64,000 bases of DNA from Rhynchonema sp. JSB1_4 (taxonomy: Eukaryota; Nematoda; Chromadorea; Monhysterida; Xyalidae). The DNA lies in contig JASAMV010000702.1 of assembly GCA_030248065.1 (NCBI GenBank), positions 16,192 through 80,191 of the forward strand, in the 5' to 3' direction. Position 1 is the first letter of the stretch. Each line of letters begins with the position of its first letter. The position numbers and the translations under genes are program-made. The notes under the pieces are model-generated. The model was given only the letters and a program-made list of their open reading frames with translations. It did no database searches and was not told the origin of the DNA. Positions 11,518-23,411 of this stretch are shown here, in pieces.

Positions 11518-12321
11518 CACTCAAACATGAAGTTGGATATTTATTTATCACTCAAATAGTATGTTGTTGTGTAGAAATGTGGAAACTGTGAAAAGCTTTG
11601 TTTGTTTTTGCTCTGGTTCAACACAAGTGCAAATACACACGCATTGACATTGCTTTACTAAGTCCTTCACCATTTATCTATACGTGTACTCACATCACGA
11701 TGCTATGTAACCAACGTATTCTTATCGAGTTGTTGTTTTTTTCATTTTGTGCTCGCAAAGGGCGACTTGTCCCTATCTCATTTTGACTGACTGAAATTTC
11801 ATCCGGTTTGCCACTTTTGCGTTGCCACTGTGTTTCATTGAGTCAAATTTCGATTGTGGGGAATTGTTATCGCAAGTTCTTGCGTTTAGGCGCTGTATTT
11901 TATCTCTATTTTTGCTTGGTTTCACACAATTTTATTCGTCTGCTATCAATATCATATCGGTGTTGTTACTTGTACCAACTAATATTTCTTATGTCGGTGT
12001 TTCGTTACTTGTACAGATTAATGTGCATTGTGGTTGTTGTTTCGAATTAGTCCCATTCGTGCGCCCATCTTCGTGGTGGCATAATATTTGTGATAACTGG
12101 CGCGCCTTTCGAAACCGAGGAATTCGTGTTGTCACTAACAGTATAAAACAGGAAACGTGCAAACATTCAATTTGTCAATATTTACCCTTTTCTCGCCGTG
12201 CATGCGGCATGCACACGTGCTCGTGCATCTATCCTCCACTGTGAACCTGTTTGTTACAAGTTTGAATTGATTTTTTTATATTCTACCAACCGTTTTTCAA
12301 TGGTCCAGCTGCGTGTCTGGT
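11518..12321 (+). other. Intergenic gap between the PAQR and NAPE-PLD genes
   Basis: AT-rich sequence that presumably holds the PAQR 3' UTR and the NAPE-PLD promoter and leader. I see no ORF with recognisable motifs, no RNA gene and no repeat boundary. Confidence 0.5.
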
Positions 12322-14679
12322 ATGATGAGTGCCACTGGTGGTGAACTCCAAGCAGGCAGTTCCAAAGGATCAGACCCAGACGCCCTACCCAAACCAACAT
12401 TCGACAAAGGCAGATGGTCGAACCCCGAATCGTTCAACTTTCGTTTGCCGGGCTATGGTGCTCTGGCGAAGTTCATGTGCACTCGCAGCAACAGCAATAT
12501 CCCCAGTTCGAAACAGGTTAGTTCATACGTGTCTGTAACAGACATCGGTCAATTTTTGTCCTCTGCATGCGGTGGCCGTTTGGTACATTCAAATTGACGA
12601 TGGTTGTGTGTCCATCGGTGACAATTGGTAACCAAAAGGTGCACAATTCAAATTGTGTCAACTGATGCAACATCTGTGAGTTTTCCTGTGTTCACAGACC
12701 AGGCCGTGCACCTGGACATCGTCAGTGCGACTGCACGAAATGATCCTCCTAACTGATCTATTCTCCACAGGAGCTGGATAATGAGCTACCAATAAAGCAA
12801 CCGAACTTCACGACGCCCGATCCCAGCTCGTCCTACATGCGTTGTACGTGGATCGGGCATGCCACCGTGCTGGTGCAATCTGATGGTAAATCAAAAATTG
12901 TTCTGGCTTTGTGATCTTCACGAAATCAATTATCCTTGTTTCACAAAAAATGAAGCGTTCAAATTGCCGTATTTGATGCCTTTGACGTTTTCCAATGCAG
13001 GCGTAACATTTATGACCGATCCAATCTGGTCAAGCCGATGTTCTCCAGTGAGCTTTGCTGGACCGGCCCGATACCGTCCGCCTCCTTGTGCCATTGATGA
13101 ACTGCCAAAAGTGAGTCGGTAATGAAACGTTTCCAAGGTTCTTGATGTTCTCCATACGAAATTTAATGGTATTCAATTCCATTTACAGATTGACTTTGTA
13201 GTCATATCACACAATCACTACGACCACCTGGATCTGGAGACAGTGAAGCAACTCGAGAATCGATTTAGACCTGGTGAGCAAGCAGTTACCATCAACGTGC
13301 AACTTTATGGTGGCATTGTCACTACACGATCTTTTTAGTCACATGAAGAATATTCACTGTATAGTACTCTTTGATAGCACCAGTTTCGAGGTGAACACAG
13401 TTTGGGGTCCAGACTACCCATCGTTCACAATATCGAGTGTTTCACCACGGTCACTATATGCAGAGGTTATGCTACTCCTGTAAATTATGAACGAATGCTT
13501 TCCTGATAAAAGTCCAAAATCTCAATCCCATGCTTGCATGCCAGGTTTGCGCTGGTTCGTCCCGATGGGCGTTGGTGCATGGATGCAACGTCACGGTGGT
13601 TGTATGAATGTGACTGAACTGAATTGGGGTGATCAAATCGAGTACAACAACGACACAAAGGTGGTGGCTATGCCGGCCAAGCATTGGAGCACTAGGGGAC
13701 CGACCGATCGATTCAAGGTGCGTCCCGTGGCCGACATCAAACTTCGTGATTGGACCGGTCTTGCTCTCGTGACCTTTTGTGTCAATGAAATTTTGAGTTA
13801 CTGATGGTATCACTAGCGTCAACAAAAATTTTTGCGCTGGTTATTGCAGTTAGTGTTGTCATCTAAAGATTTATGTATGTGATATGACAGTTCTTTGGCA
13901 CAACCCGTGAAGTCGCGACGTGATCAAAACCGGAGCGTTCACCAATTTTGGCACCGGTGAACACGATTGAGTTGGTATTACAGTTTGAAAATTTTTGAAC
14001 ATTTCACTTTATTTTTTACATTTGACCGGCAGACATTGTGGTGCGGCTGGTCGGTGCTGACACGATCGCATCGATTTTTCTTCGCCGGCGACACCGGCTT
14101 TACCGAGACTGGTTTTCGTGCGATCGGACACAGTTATGGACCGTTTGACTTGGCCGCCGTACCAATTGGCTGCTATGAACCACGGTTGGGGGTTGTTGAG
14201 ATTGTAGGAAGGTGCTACTGATGATGGCCAGTTTTAGCTGCCTTCACAGACGAGCGGTACCAGGCGATCATCAGTACACCAGACGGCCACTCGACCGAAA
14301 CACCTATCCTAATTTCATTCTTCAGTGACTTTATGTGTGCGCAGCATTGTGATCCGACCGAAGCGGTATCGATACATAACCTGATACGCGCCCGTCGCTC
14401 GCTCGCCATACATTGGGGCACATTCAATATGGGATCCACTGAGGTGCTGTTATTCATCCACTTTGTTACTTCGGGTTCGGAGTCCACCCTCTTTGTAGTG
14501 ACGTGCTCGAGACCCGTTATTAGTGCCATCGACCGCAGAGAGTGCACTGCACATTCATTTCTTTTACCTTGCAGTTCTATCTAGACCCAAGAATTCGTCT
14601 GTTGGAAGCAGCCAAAAACGTAAACGCCGGCACTGAGTTCTGTGTGAAACCACACGGCGAAACTTGGGTCATTGATTGA
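12322..14679 (+). CDS. NAPEPLD: N-acyl-phosphatidylethanolamine phospholipase D
   Basis: This is a metallo-beta-lactamase-fold enzyme that hydrolyses N-acyl-phosphatidylethanolamine to N-acylethanolamines (anandamide-type lipids) and phosphatidic acid at membranes. Eight exons join in phase to 350 aa: 12322-12516, 12771-12885, 13001-13110, 13189-13273, 13545-13717, 14033-14184, 14326-14443 and 14575-14679. The zinc motif SHNHYDH gives H148, H150, D152 and H153. AKHW gives H215, FAGDTG gives D246 and AIHWGTF gives H306. These correspond to the full set of seven metal ligands of the human enzyme. Other conserved motifs are KGRWSNP near the N-terminus, [29 protein letters not shown] and YEPRDFM. 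The N-terminus is shorter than in the human protein. All introns are GT-AG. Confidence 0.96.
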
Positions 14680-15870
14680 TTGATTGATTTTATTGTGAAA
14701 ACCATACCAAAGTTTTATTTATTGAACGTTTATTTATTGTTCTCCATGTATTATAATCGTACGCAGGGTTCTAGTAATAACATTGATTCATATGTCGTCA
14801 GTTATTGCGTCGTTTTGCTGTGAATGTTTGCTTTACCGGCAAGCTTGCTTATTCTATGCAATGATATAAAGTCAAAAGTTTGCATTACGAGTTTGGCAGT
14901 CCTCTTTATTTGAAATTACATGGTCCATCGATTTTCGAGTGCTTGCTGTGTTATGCATGCCACTTCTGAAGATAGCAAAATGTTTCTGTGGGGATTGAAT
15001 TCAAACGTCAGTACAACCAATCAGAGCCTGCCACTGTCATACTTCAACGTGGCAGTGACGTTTCACTTCGTGATCTATAGTTTGAGTTTGGGGGAAAGCT
15101 CAATTTGAGTGTTCTTCCTCAATAAATTTTTCTTTTCAGCATTGCAGCAGGCCTCGCCGTTTTATTTATATTGTCGGTTGCTTTCAAGGTTGTGCATTGT
15201 TCAGTTGATTATTGATGGGAGCTTATGGACAATTGTAATTATTATTTGTGATACTGGGGCTGGTGATTCGAGGGCATTTGGATTGGTCAGTTATAAGGTT
15301 GGTTGGAAATAAATCCAGGGTTTGTTGAAAGTTCTTTGTATTTTTTCGGGTTCTGCTAATCAAGTTTGCAGTTCGCTCGCGCTGCCTTGTGTTATGTTTC
15401 ATTTCCGTAAAATCCTGTAATACAAAGGGGCTACGTATATTGTTTCACTGACCCCGTTTTGGGGCTCTATTCCGAGGGGCGCTGTATTTGCGTTTTACGG
15501 CATTCGCGTATATTTCGGTAGCATTTTACGGGCCATGCCAATCTTTGATTGACACGCACACTGCATGCGCAGAGTTTGTCAATGTTTTGTGCCGTGTTCT
15601 GTTATTTAGGCCGGCTTCACAATGGCATGCGCATTTGTGCGCCAGCACATCGTGTTGAATTTTTGCCAGGTTGACGCGCAAACGAGCATGCTTTGTGAAT
15701 TCGGCCGTGGTCGGCGCACTATTTTTGACCACCGTTAATGTTGTCTCTCCATTAACTGCGCAGGGTCACAATTAGTGCGTCAACTCCATCGCAAACGCGC
15801 CCTAATAAAGAACACATTAAGCACGGCTCGCCCACGCACCGATAATTTGTGTCGGTTTTCTCTGTTTCAG
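14680..15870. other. Intergenic gap
   Basis: AT-rich, no gene recognised. It contains a decayed GGGGCTCTATT repeat fragment near 15448-15500. The TTTCAG at 15865-15870 is a strong splice acceptor directly before the next ATG, so a 5' leader exon probably lies in this gap. Confidence 0.45.
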
Positions 15871-18371
15871 ATGAACGTTGCGTACTATTACACGAGCACC
15901 AACAACAGCACGATTGACGAGAACACGTTGATGCACTATGACAGTGTGATTGACAACAACAAGCAACACGACCCGCTGCATCATCGTCGCGTGCACCCAA
16001 TCCTGGTCGGCCAACCGCATTCCACCGTGCCGCATCATGTGTTGGCTGATCAGAACCACAATCAGTGTTGTGGCACCGCGACCACAAATGCACCGTCATT
16101 TCCAGGACCACAATCGACCACCACAAATACCAATCCAAATAATGCCGCTTTTTTCGATTATTTCGTCGCGGCCGCCGCAGCTGCGGCCAGTCAACAACAA
16201 CGTCCAGTTCCCGCCGCCGTTCCAACCATGTTCCCAACCACAAATGCAAATGAGAACGCAATCAATGGACATAAATGGTCGGTGCTTCAGGCACAACAAC
16301 GTCAAATGGAGTCGGTGCAGAATTTCGTCAACGCCGCTGCCGTCGCCAGGCCGATGCTGATGAACTATGAGGTGAGAAACTGGGGGAAACGGGATTCATT
16401 TTCTTCCTTTTTTAGCAAGAGCGTGTTTCCTGGTTTTCCTTTCTTTAATTTGATGAAATTCTGTGTCAGTCTCAAATTTTTCTGAAATGCATACGCATAA
16501 GAAATTCGTGTCGAAAATATGCTTAAAATGGGCGCACTACTCTGGATCGTAAAAACCACGATATAACTGAACAGCTCGATTCGATATTAACTGAGTGATC
16601 GGCAGTGATGTAGTTGGTCCGAGCAAGAAAACTAGCTGGCTGGAGGGGTCCGGCGCAAGAAGACTAGCTAGCTAGCCGGGTACCCCGATTTGGGGGGATA
16701 TTGGTCCAGAAGTCAAAAACAGGGGTATAAAAATTGGTCGAAATTATGCCAAAATAAGCCCTAAAATGCGTGTTTTTGTACATGTGTGAGCAATTTGACC
16801 ATTTTGGCTCATAAAATGGTCATTTTGGCACTAAAATCAACACTATTTTGACTTGATAACCGGAGCAAGAAAGCTAGCTAGCAGTTGGGGGGAAGGTATT
16901 ACCCTCCCCATACGCCCCTGCCAACCACATCACTGATGATCAGCCTGATCGATTGACATAATCTGTATTCAATCGGATCCGATCACCCAGGTCTTATATC
17001 CGCCGAAAAAAATAAAATCCAACTTAAAAGTTGTTTGCAGATTCACAACAACCTAACAGTGACGCGCAACCTGGCGCTGATCGACGGCCGCGTCGTGTCG
17101 CGTCAGTACATCGGCAATTATATTTGGTTCGAATCAGAGAAAAGTTATTTATTCGTCAATGATCTGTCCTCATTAACCACCCAGAATGGATGTGATGTTT
17201 CAAACGCCAATAATACAACGACCAACAATAATTTTGTGACCGCCGCTGCTGCGACCAGTTCGAATCGACAAGTGGTGAGTTGGGACTTTGGGGTCCAAAC
17301 TGTGTTGTGTTCTCTCTTGAGTGTCAAGCAGCAGGCTTGTGATTAAACTTGGTGATCAGGGTGGATTAAGGTTTGCGTCACACAACTTTTGCGACTTGTG
17401 GATGCCTTCAATTTCGACCCGTGTAGAAGTTGTTTGTCAGCTATGGGGAATAACTTTCACTGGAATTAATGACACCTCGTAAATTTCGAACTGCCTAATA
17501 TTCTCAAGGCAAATAATATGCCCATTGCAAATAATGTCGCATAACATCCAAGCAGATGCTGCGCCCCCCCCATGCTTGGTACGGACACCGAGCAATGTCT
17601 GGCCTGCTGATTGAAAATGAGAAGTTTTGTTAGAGAATAAGGTGAAGAAAAGCGTTTTTATATTTTTCGTTGCAAACATTGAGTGCATGTTGCAGCAAGT
17701 TCGCTACCATTCGCATCGCAGCCACACGCCCGAGCACGTGCTGGTGCGTCACTCGCAGCTGCAGTCACAGAACGAACAACGAAAACATTCCAAGGAACTG
17801 CGCGGCCGGCTCAAACAGATATTACAGGTGCGCCGGTTGGCAGTCGTTTTTTCTGGTTTCAATTTTGAATATCAGCGGGTGACATGAAGTGAAAAAAATT
17901 GAATGATTTATTTTGCTCCTTCTTGGGAAGGATTCAGGTTTTACTTGTGAATGCTTGAATTCTTAAAACCACTTCCGATGCTGTTATGTAACATAGTTAT
18001 CGGATCGAACTGCTTCCACTGAATTTAACCAGCGCAATAGTTATCAATCATGTCATGAGAACGATTTTCTCTCTTTCGAATCGAAGTTCCATCAGTAAAT
18101 TTCGAAATATGTATGTATGTGCACATGGCCGAGGCAAATCCAAACCCTGCTCACCAAGTTTGGTATGAGCTCGAGCAAGCGAGGGCATCGAAGATGGTTC
18201 AAATGAGATTTTCTTTTTCAGCCAATCGAAAACCACGTGGTGTCGGCGGATTCGCTTGTTCCGTTGACGAAAAAGATGCGCTTCACGAGTCAACCAATGA
18301 GCGCGATGATGTTGGACAGGTACAAAACAGTGCACGACCAGCACGCACAACCGTTGCAGACCATATTTTGA
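15871..18371 (+). CDS. Unrecognised low-complexity protein, 338 aa, probably nuclear
   Basis: I do not recognise this gene. Four exons join in phase 0 throughout: 15871-16371, 17041-17274, 17696-17827 and 18222-18371. The first exon encodes an Asn/His/Gln-rich region with an Ala run (FVAAAAAAAS) and a QAQQRQMESVQNFV segment. The second carries DGRVVSRQYIGNYIWFESE, which looks folded. The third is basic and Gln/His-rich (HTPEHVLVRHSQLQ, RKHSKELRGRLKQIL) and could form a coiled coil. The fourth has PLTKKMRF and ends PLQTIF. The composition suggests a transcriptional or RNA regulator, but this is inference from composition alone. The ATG directly follows a strong acceptor, so translation may begin there or in an upstream exon. 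The first intron contains a MITE. Confidence 0.7.
16603..16935. mobile_element. hAT-like MITE, family C, in an intron
   Basis: The termini CAGTGATGTAGTTGG and CCAACCACATCACTG are inverted, with one mismatch in 15. The flanks GTGATCGG (16595-16602) and ATGATCAG (16936-16943) match at six of eight positions, so the target duplication is old. The element contains repeated GCAAGAAAACTAGCTAGCT phrases near both ends. Confidence 0.75.
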
Positions 18372-19942
18372 TCCGTCATTGTTGGTCAGTTCATATTGCA
18401 CCCTTGATAATCCACTTGGTACTGTGTCATCAGTTGTGGTTTGGGCTTATTGTGGGCTCAGGTCTCGATAAGTTACGCTTTCGATTAGCCAAAACCACTG
18501 CTCGCACCAAACCGATGCATTTACGAAATCACTGATCGCCTGTGACGATTTGATGGGGTGTGTATAATGAGGTTACACACAGGTTCGTTTTTGGGTCTCG
18601 GTGAATGGTGTAACTGGTAATCTGCAATTAGTAAAAGTATGAAATGCACTTATTCACCGGCACTCTTGGACGAATAAAAGGTTCTGGTACCACAAGTCGT
18701 GATATTTCTTTGATGTAGAGGTAGAGATCATACTCAGCACAACTGGGGTCTCGAAATCTCACGACTTGTGGACAGGTGATAATAGGCTGTGCCGCTAGTA
18801 AACGCAATCTAGGAAAGTTTGTGCGTGCTCTTTTAATCAAAGAATAATATAATGGCTGTTGTGTTCTCCAATTCAATTCGAGTTTGTGTACATCGTTATG
18901 TCGTTTTCGTTTAGTGCTTTCTTATTGTTCCAGAATTTGACGGGGATATTCTTTTGTTTTGACGTGCATTTTAGACGAGGGCTGTGAGTTTAGGCCGATT
19001 TTGAATTGTACAATAATTATGCAGTGGGCAATTTAACTTGGTACTTGAGACAATAGAGATCATTGACTTCAGGAAGTATTGTGTGGTTTGCTTGGATGTT
19101 ATGTTTTTTCAAATGATTTCGTTTTTTGTTTCGAAACAAATTTTGTTTCAATTTTCGTCTGTGATTCAATTATATCATATTAATGTATTTTTACTGATTT
19201 TCCAGTTTTTGTTGCGTATTTTAGTTTGTGGCTGTGCGTTTCGTGTTAATCAGAAAAGGGAGGATTAATTTTATCAGAAGTTTTTGCTGTTGATACGGCC
19301 AGTTTTTATTTGTTTTTCGTGGTTTGATGGTGCGTTAATATTTCGAATTGTTTTCATATTTCATTGCTTGTTGTTGTTTGTTGCCAGTTTGGCTTTCATT
19401 TGGATTCCAAAATATCACAACTTCGACTTTATTCTGTTACGAGTGTGTATCGCCCGTCTTGGGTAAATTATTCTTGTTGTTGTTGTTTTTTGGCTGATAT
19501 CTTTTCCTCAAACGGGTTTTCATAGCCGAGTAGCTTTCTTTTTATCACGTTATGGTTATGCATTCTTCTTCGTAATTTACCAGAAGTTTCCGCTACTTTG
19601 GTTACGCAGTCAAAGAAAAATTATGGAGCATGATTATTTTTTTAATAATTGGTAGGCCGAAAAGACGTTCAACAAAACTTAAACTTTCGTTGAATATTAC
19701 CAACTGGTTCTTTTTCGTACTGTAGGTATAGACGAGTACCTTCGTGAAATTTGGATCTCTGTATTTATTTGTTCGTGACTTGTCTTTTTATTGTTGCGCA
19801 TTTATGATTCTTCAGAGAGGTTACTTTTCAGGAATGAGCACAAAGCTGCCAAAGGGATATCACCAAGTCTTTCGACAAATAAAATAGTAAGATTTATGAT
19901 TGATTCAATCTGTGATTATATGTTAAAATAACTTCACAAAAT
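18372..19942. other. Convergent intergenic gap
   Basis: This lies between the 3' ends of the plus-strand gene ending at 18371 and the minus-strand CAP gene ending at 19943. It is T-rich, with ORFs that look like chance hydrophobic readings. No structure recognised apart from a short ATG-TATG microsatellite upstream, near 18106. Confidence 0.5.
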
Positions 19943-22787
19943 TTATTCCCTGCACATTCCATGGTTTCGGTCACAAGTTGCGCCATAAGCGTTACATTTA
20001 CTACACGGTGCACCCGCATCGTAGATAGACTCGCCCGGTTGGTTACCCCTGCAAAAAGTGTTAATTATCAACAAACGACGGAGTTATGTTGAAATAAATC
20101 CTGGTGGAAGCTAACTTCATTCTGTAACGGCAGACCAATATGTTGAGTTTGATGCTGAACCCGAAGACAACTTTCGCCGGGCAGTCTCGCTTGAATCCAC
20201 AGCCCATTTTACGTGTGTTCGCCCAAATCATCTGGTTGCCAAGTGACTGTCAAACTTGGTGATTGGATCTGTCACGCCTGTTATCGTCACGTGACTTCTG
20301 TGCTCAGGTCACTTTAATATTTGCTCTGGTCAACTCGGTCATCAGCAAATGGCCAAATATCGTGTTGATCAAAGACAACCGATCCGATCACCAAGTTTGA
20401 CATCAACATCAGTATTTCTGCATTTAGCGAACCAGCCACGCAAACAACCCGCAATTTCGGTCACCTTTGTGTACAGCGTGGTCGATGACGTCATGCGCTT
20501 CTCCGGGTATTCTCCAATCAATTGTTGCAATCGTTGCTGTCGACCCTGTTCAATCCAAGTGTTCACAATCTGTTCAGCGTTCTTATTATTTTGTGCAACG
20601 ACACTTTGACCGTCGCGCGTGTCGGGATCTGTATGGAAATTTACTGAAATCTATTTACACTGTCAGTGGAGATCAACTTTCACGCTGATAATAATCCGAT
20701 CACAAAGCTTTGTTCACATCACACATTCAACATTACCGTAATCGATTCGACACCGATCTGCCCACGTTTGCGCATCCGAAGTCAACTCGTCGTCCCATTC
20801 CTGTGGAATCAATAAAGTAATAACTCCCAGTCGGTTTCATGACAGTTGTCAAAATTTTGTCGACCAAGATCATCATATTAGCGGCTTGAGGCAGAAGTTG
20901 TTTGTGTGTGTCATCAGTCAAGCCCATCGCAACCAGTCGACGCTCTTCGTTGTGTAGTGCAAGCAGCGTGTCCTTGATGAATCAGGCATGTTTAAGTTTA
21001 AGTTCTGTAAATGTTCATCAGCTATCGAGGCGTTATGTGAATTGTCCGGTACCATAATGATATTTTTGGTGGCCTGGTTCGCCCGGTCCTCACAGATGTG
21101 GGAGGTGCACCGGTCATCGGCAGTGCGAAGGCACCAGATGGCCACGTGACCCCAAATCTACATTCTCCATGATTCCATTGCTGCGGCACTCACTTTTAGC
21201 GACTTGGACGCTGGTTTGAATTGCTTGGTCTGGCCCAAGGACACGGGTTTCGATGTTGCTCCAGATTCAGTTTTTGTGCCACCCGTCGATGCGAACGTGA
21301 TTTCGGGGTGATGGTTCGTATTCCATTCAATACACAACTTTGAAACATCATCGCAAGTACCGCCATTGTCGGAGCATTTCGAGCAGCTGTGTCCGGATTC
21401 ATAAATAGGAGTGCCATAGACGTTACCACTGAAATGTGTGTTGTCGAGTGATAACCGTGGTGTAAAATTAGGAGTGCTTTTAGGTTTACCATACATGGTC
21501 ATCTGGTCTATATACGCAAGGCTCCTGTGCGCCGCTCATTGGTGGAATCAAATTCATGCTGCCCAATTCACATGAAGTTACACTCACGCAGGTGCATATC
21601 TGCACACCAGATAGTGGACATCACGTGTGCGCCCGGACACAGGGAATCGACATCCAGCCATCGCACAACCGACTGACGTTGTGCGCCACCAGATCATCTG
21701 CAGTTATTGGGATTGTGCTTCTTTTGGTGAGAGACGAAGAACAGCCCACATTGGTGATGAGTCCGACCCGATATTGGTCATGTCACATCTTATATTGATG
21801 ATATTTCGAGATTTGCTCTCGCCGCCATCACTTTCAATTGAACCTTGTCCCGCAAAATTTGCTTATTTACGGTGATCCGGCATCGGTAAATCTCGAAACG
21901 TGTTCCAAAAAGCCACGTCGCAGCCAAGATGCATTTCGATCATCAATTTTAAGCCGCCAGTCTTTTTGTTTTGTTACAAAAGATAATACCTACGATATCC
22001 ACTCCTTTAAATTCGCATACTGTCGTACCTGCGTGTAATGGCCGATTCCACTATCGATTTCAGCTCTGGTAAATTTGTGGACGCCTCGACTCAGCGAGAA
22101 CTCGTGCACCTCGTCCAGCCACATGCCCACCAATTCAGTCATGTCACGACGTGTGTAGAAGGCTAGATTCTCGCCCTGATTGCGCGGCCGATTAGGGTCT
22201 GCGTTGGCGTGTGCTGTTTACGCATCAAAAGGATCTGGAACATTTGTACTGACCGTCCAGCTCCGTTCCTACCGTGTTTCCACACACATATTTTCGCCCA
22301 TTTCAGCGCGTCGCGTTGCAGTTTATCGTCCCATCTCTGGAATTTGTCTGGAATTTGTACAGTATAGAGCCAGTGAAACCTCACGCAATGCAACCGACCA
22401 TGGCAAACATGTTTGTGGCTGACGGCATTTTCTTGCGTCGATTCTTCTGCCCACCCCTGGCCACCAACATTCGTTCGTTGTTGTGTGCATCAAGAATGTA
22501 CTGCATCTCGGATCGTGTTAGACCTGTGTGACGAGAGAGGACTATACGCGTGTGGTGCATGTGGACAGAGGTTGACAAAGCATCAGCTTGCACAAAGCAG
22601 TTCAACTCTGGTGTTGGTTGTTTTCAAAAGAAACACCTGTTCTGTTGTGCTTCCTTTTGTTATGCCTGTGAGTGGTGTGGTGACTGACACTGACTGCATG
22701 CACATGATACGCAACTCACCTGCACTCACTTTTTGAGCGCTGATCTGAGGTCGAGCTGTTGTTGTTGTTGGTTTGGGCCGTCGTGTT
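19943..22787 (-). CDS. Two-domain CAP/SCP secreted protein
   Basis: This is a CAP superfamily protein (SCP/TAPS, venom-allergen-like) with two tandem CAP domains, an arrangement known in nematode ASP proteins. Eleven GT-AG exons join in phase: 22787-22730, 22523-22399, 22336-22273, 22198-22029, 21697-21588, 21428-21194, 20972-20865, 20800-20737, 20643-20465, 20231-20116 and 20048-19943, totalling 444 aa. Domain 1 has AHNNER, RWDDKL, GENLAFY, GHYTQ (signature 1), VGCA, YLVCRYAP and GTPIYESGHSCSKC. Domain 2 has LHNEER, EWDDEL, MIWANTRKMGCG, LVCRY and GESIYDAGAPCSKC, but its HYTQ is altered to LYTK. A Thr/Asn linker precedes domain 1. The signal-peptide exon was not found. The acceptor joining the two domains (before 20972) is weak, so two adjacent genes remain possible. 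Confidence 0.85.
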
Positions 22788-22950
22788 CTGAAACGAATGA
22801 GTCTCACATGAGAAGGCGGCTTTGTGGCCTACAGTAGTGTCGTCAATCCAGATCGTCAACTCTTGCCGTCAACACCCATGTATACACAAATCTCGTCCTC
22901 ACGCGGCTGCTTGACTTGACGACTGTACCGTTAACCGGCTTCGTTATCAC

Positions 22951-23307
22951 GTATAGTCCAGCCACGAACTCATGAGACGACTTATTTTGAAGTTGACTCC
23001 AATAATGTTCCGGTTCCACGTATTTCGGAAATGAAAGAAAGAGAAATGCGTGTATTTTTTTAAAAACACGCTCTCCACCTCGGTGCATAAATTCCCTTTT
23101 CACTCCCAAAACATTTGTGTGTTGAACGATGTTGTTGTTCGCGTAAGCACGCAACAAATTGAGGTCAGCCAGCTGGAACTTGTCATCATGTCTCTCGGCC
23201 CAATCTCTTTCTTTGGTTTGCGAAAACCCGTGTAACCGGCGCATTTTTTAATCTGGCCAAGCAAGCTTTAAAATGAGTCGTCTCATGAGCACGTGGCTTG
23301 ACTATAC
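22951..23307. repeat. Inverted repeat between the two CAP genes
   Basis: GTATAGTCCAGCCACGAACT at 22951 onward and its imperfect inverse ending 23307 (AGTCGTCTCATGAG and GTGGCTTGACTATAC) are about 32 bp long and 290 bp apart. This may be a small MITE. The signal-peptide exon of the double-CAP gene may also lie near here. Confidence 0.5.
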
Positions 23308-23411
23308 ATAGTACATACAATGTATGTATGTATAACCAACATTCCCTGAACCTAATGGGACACTACACATAATGAAGTATTAGGCTGGTGCTGTGCCACG
23401 CAGCAATTTGG

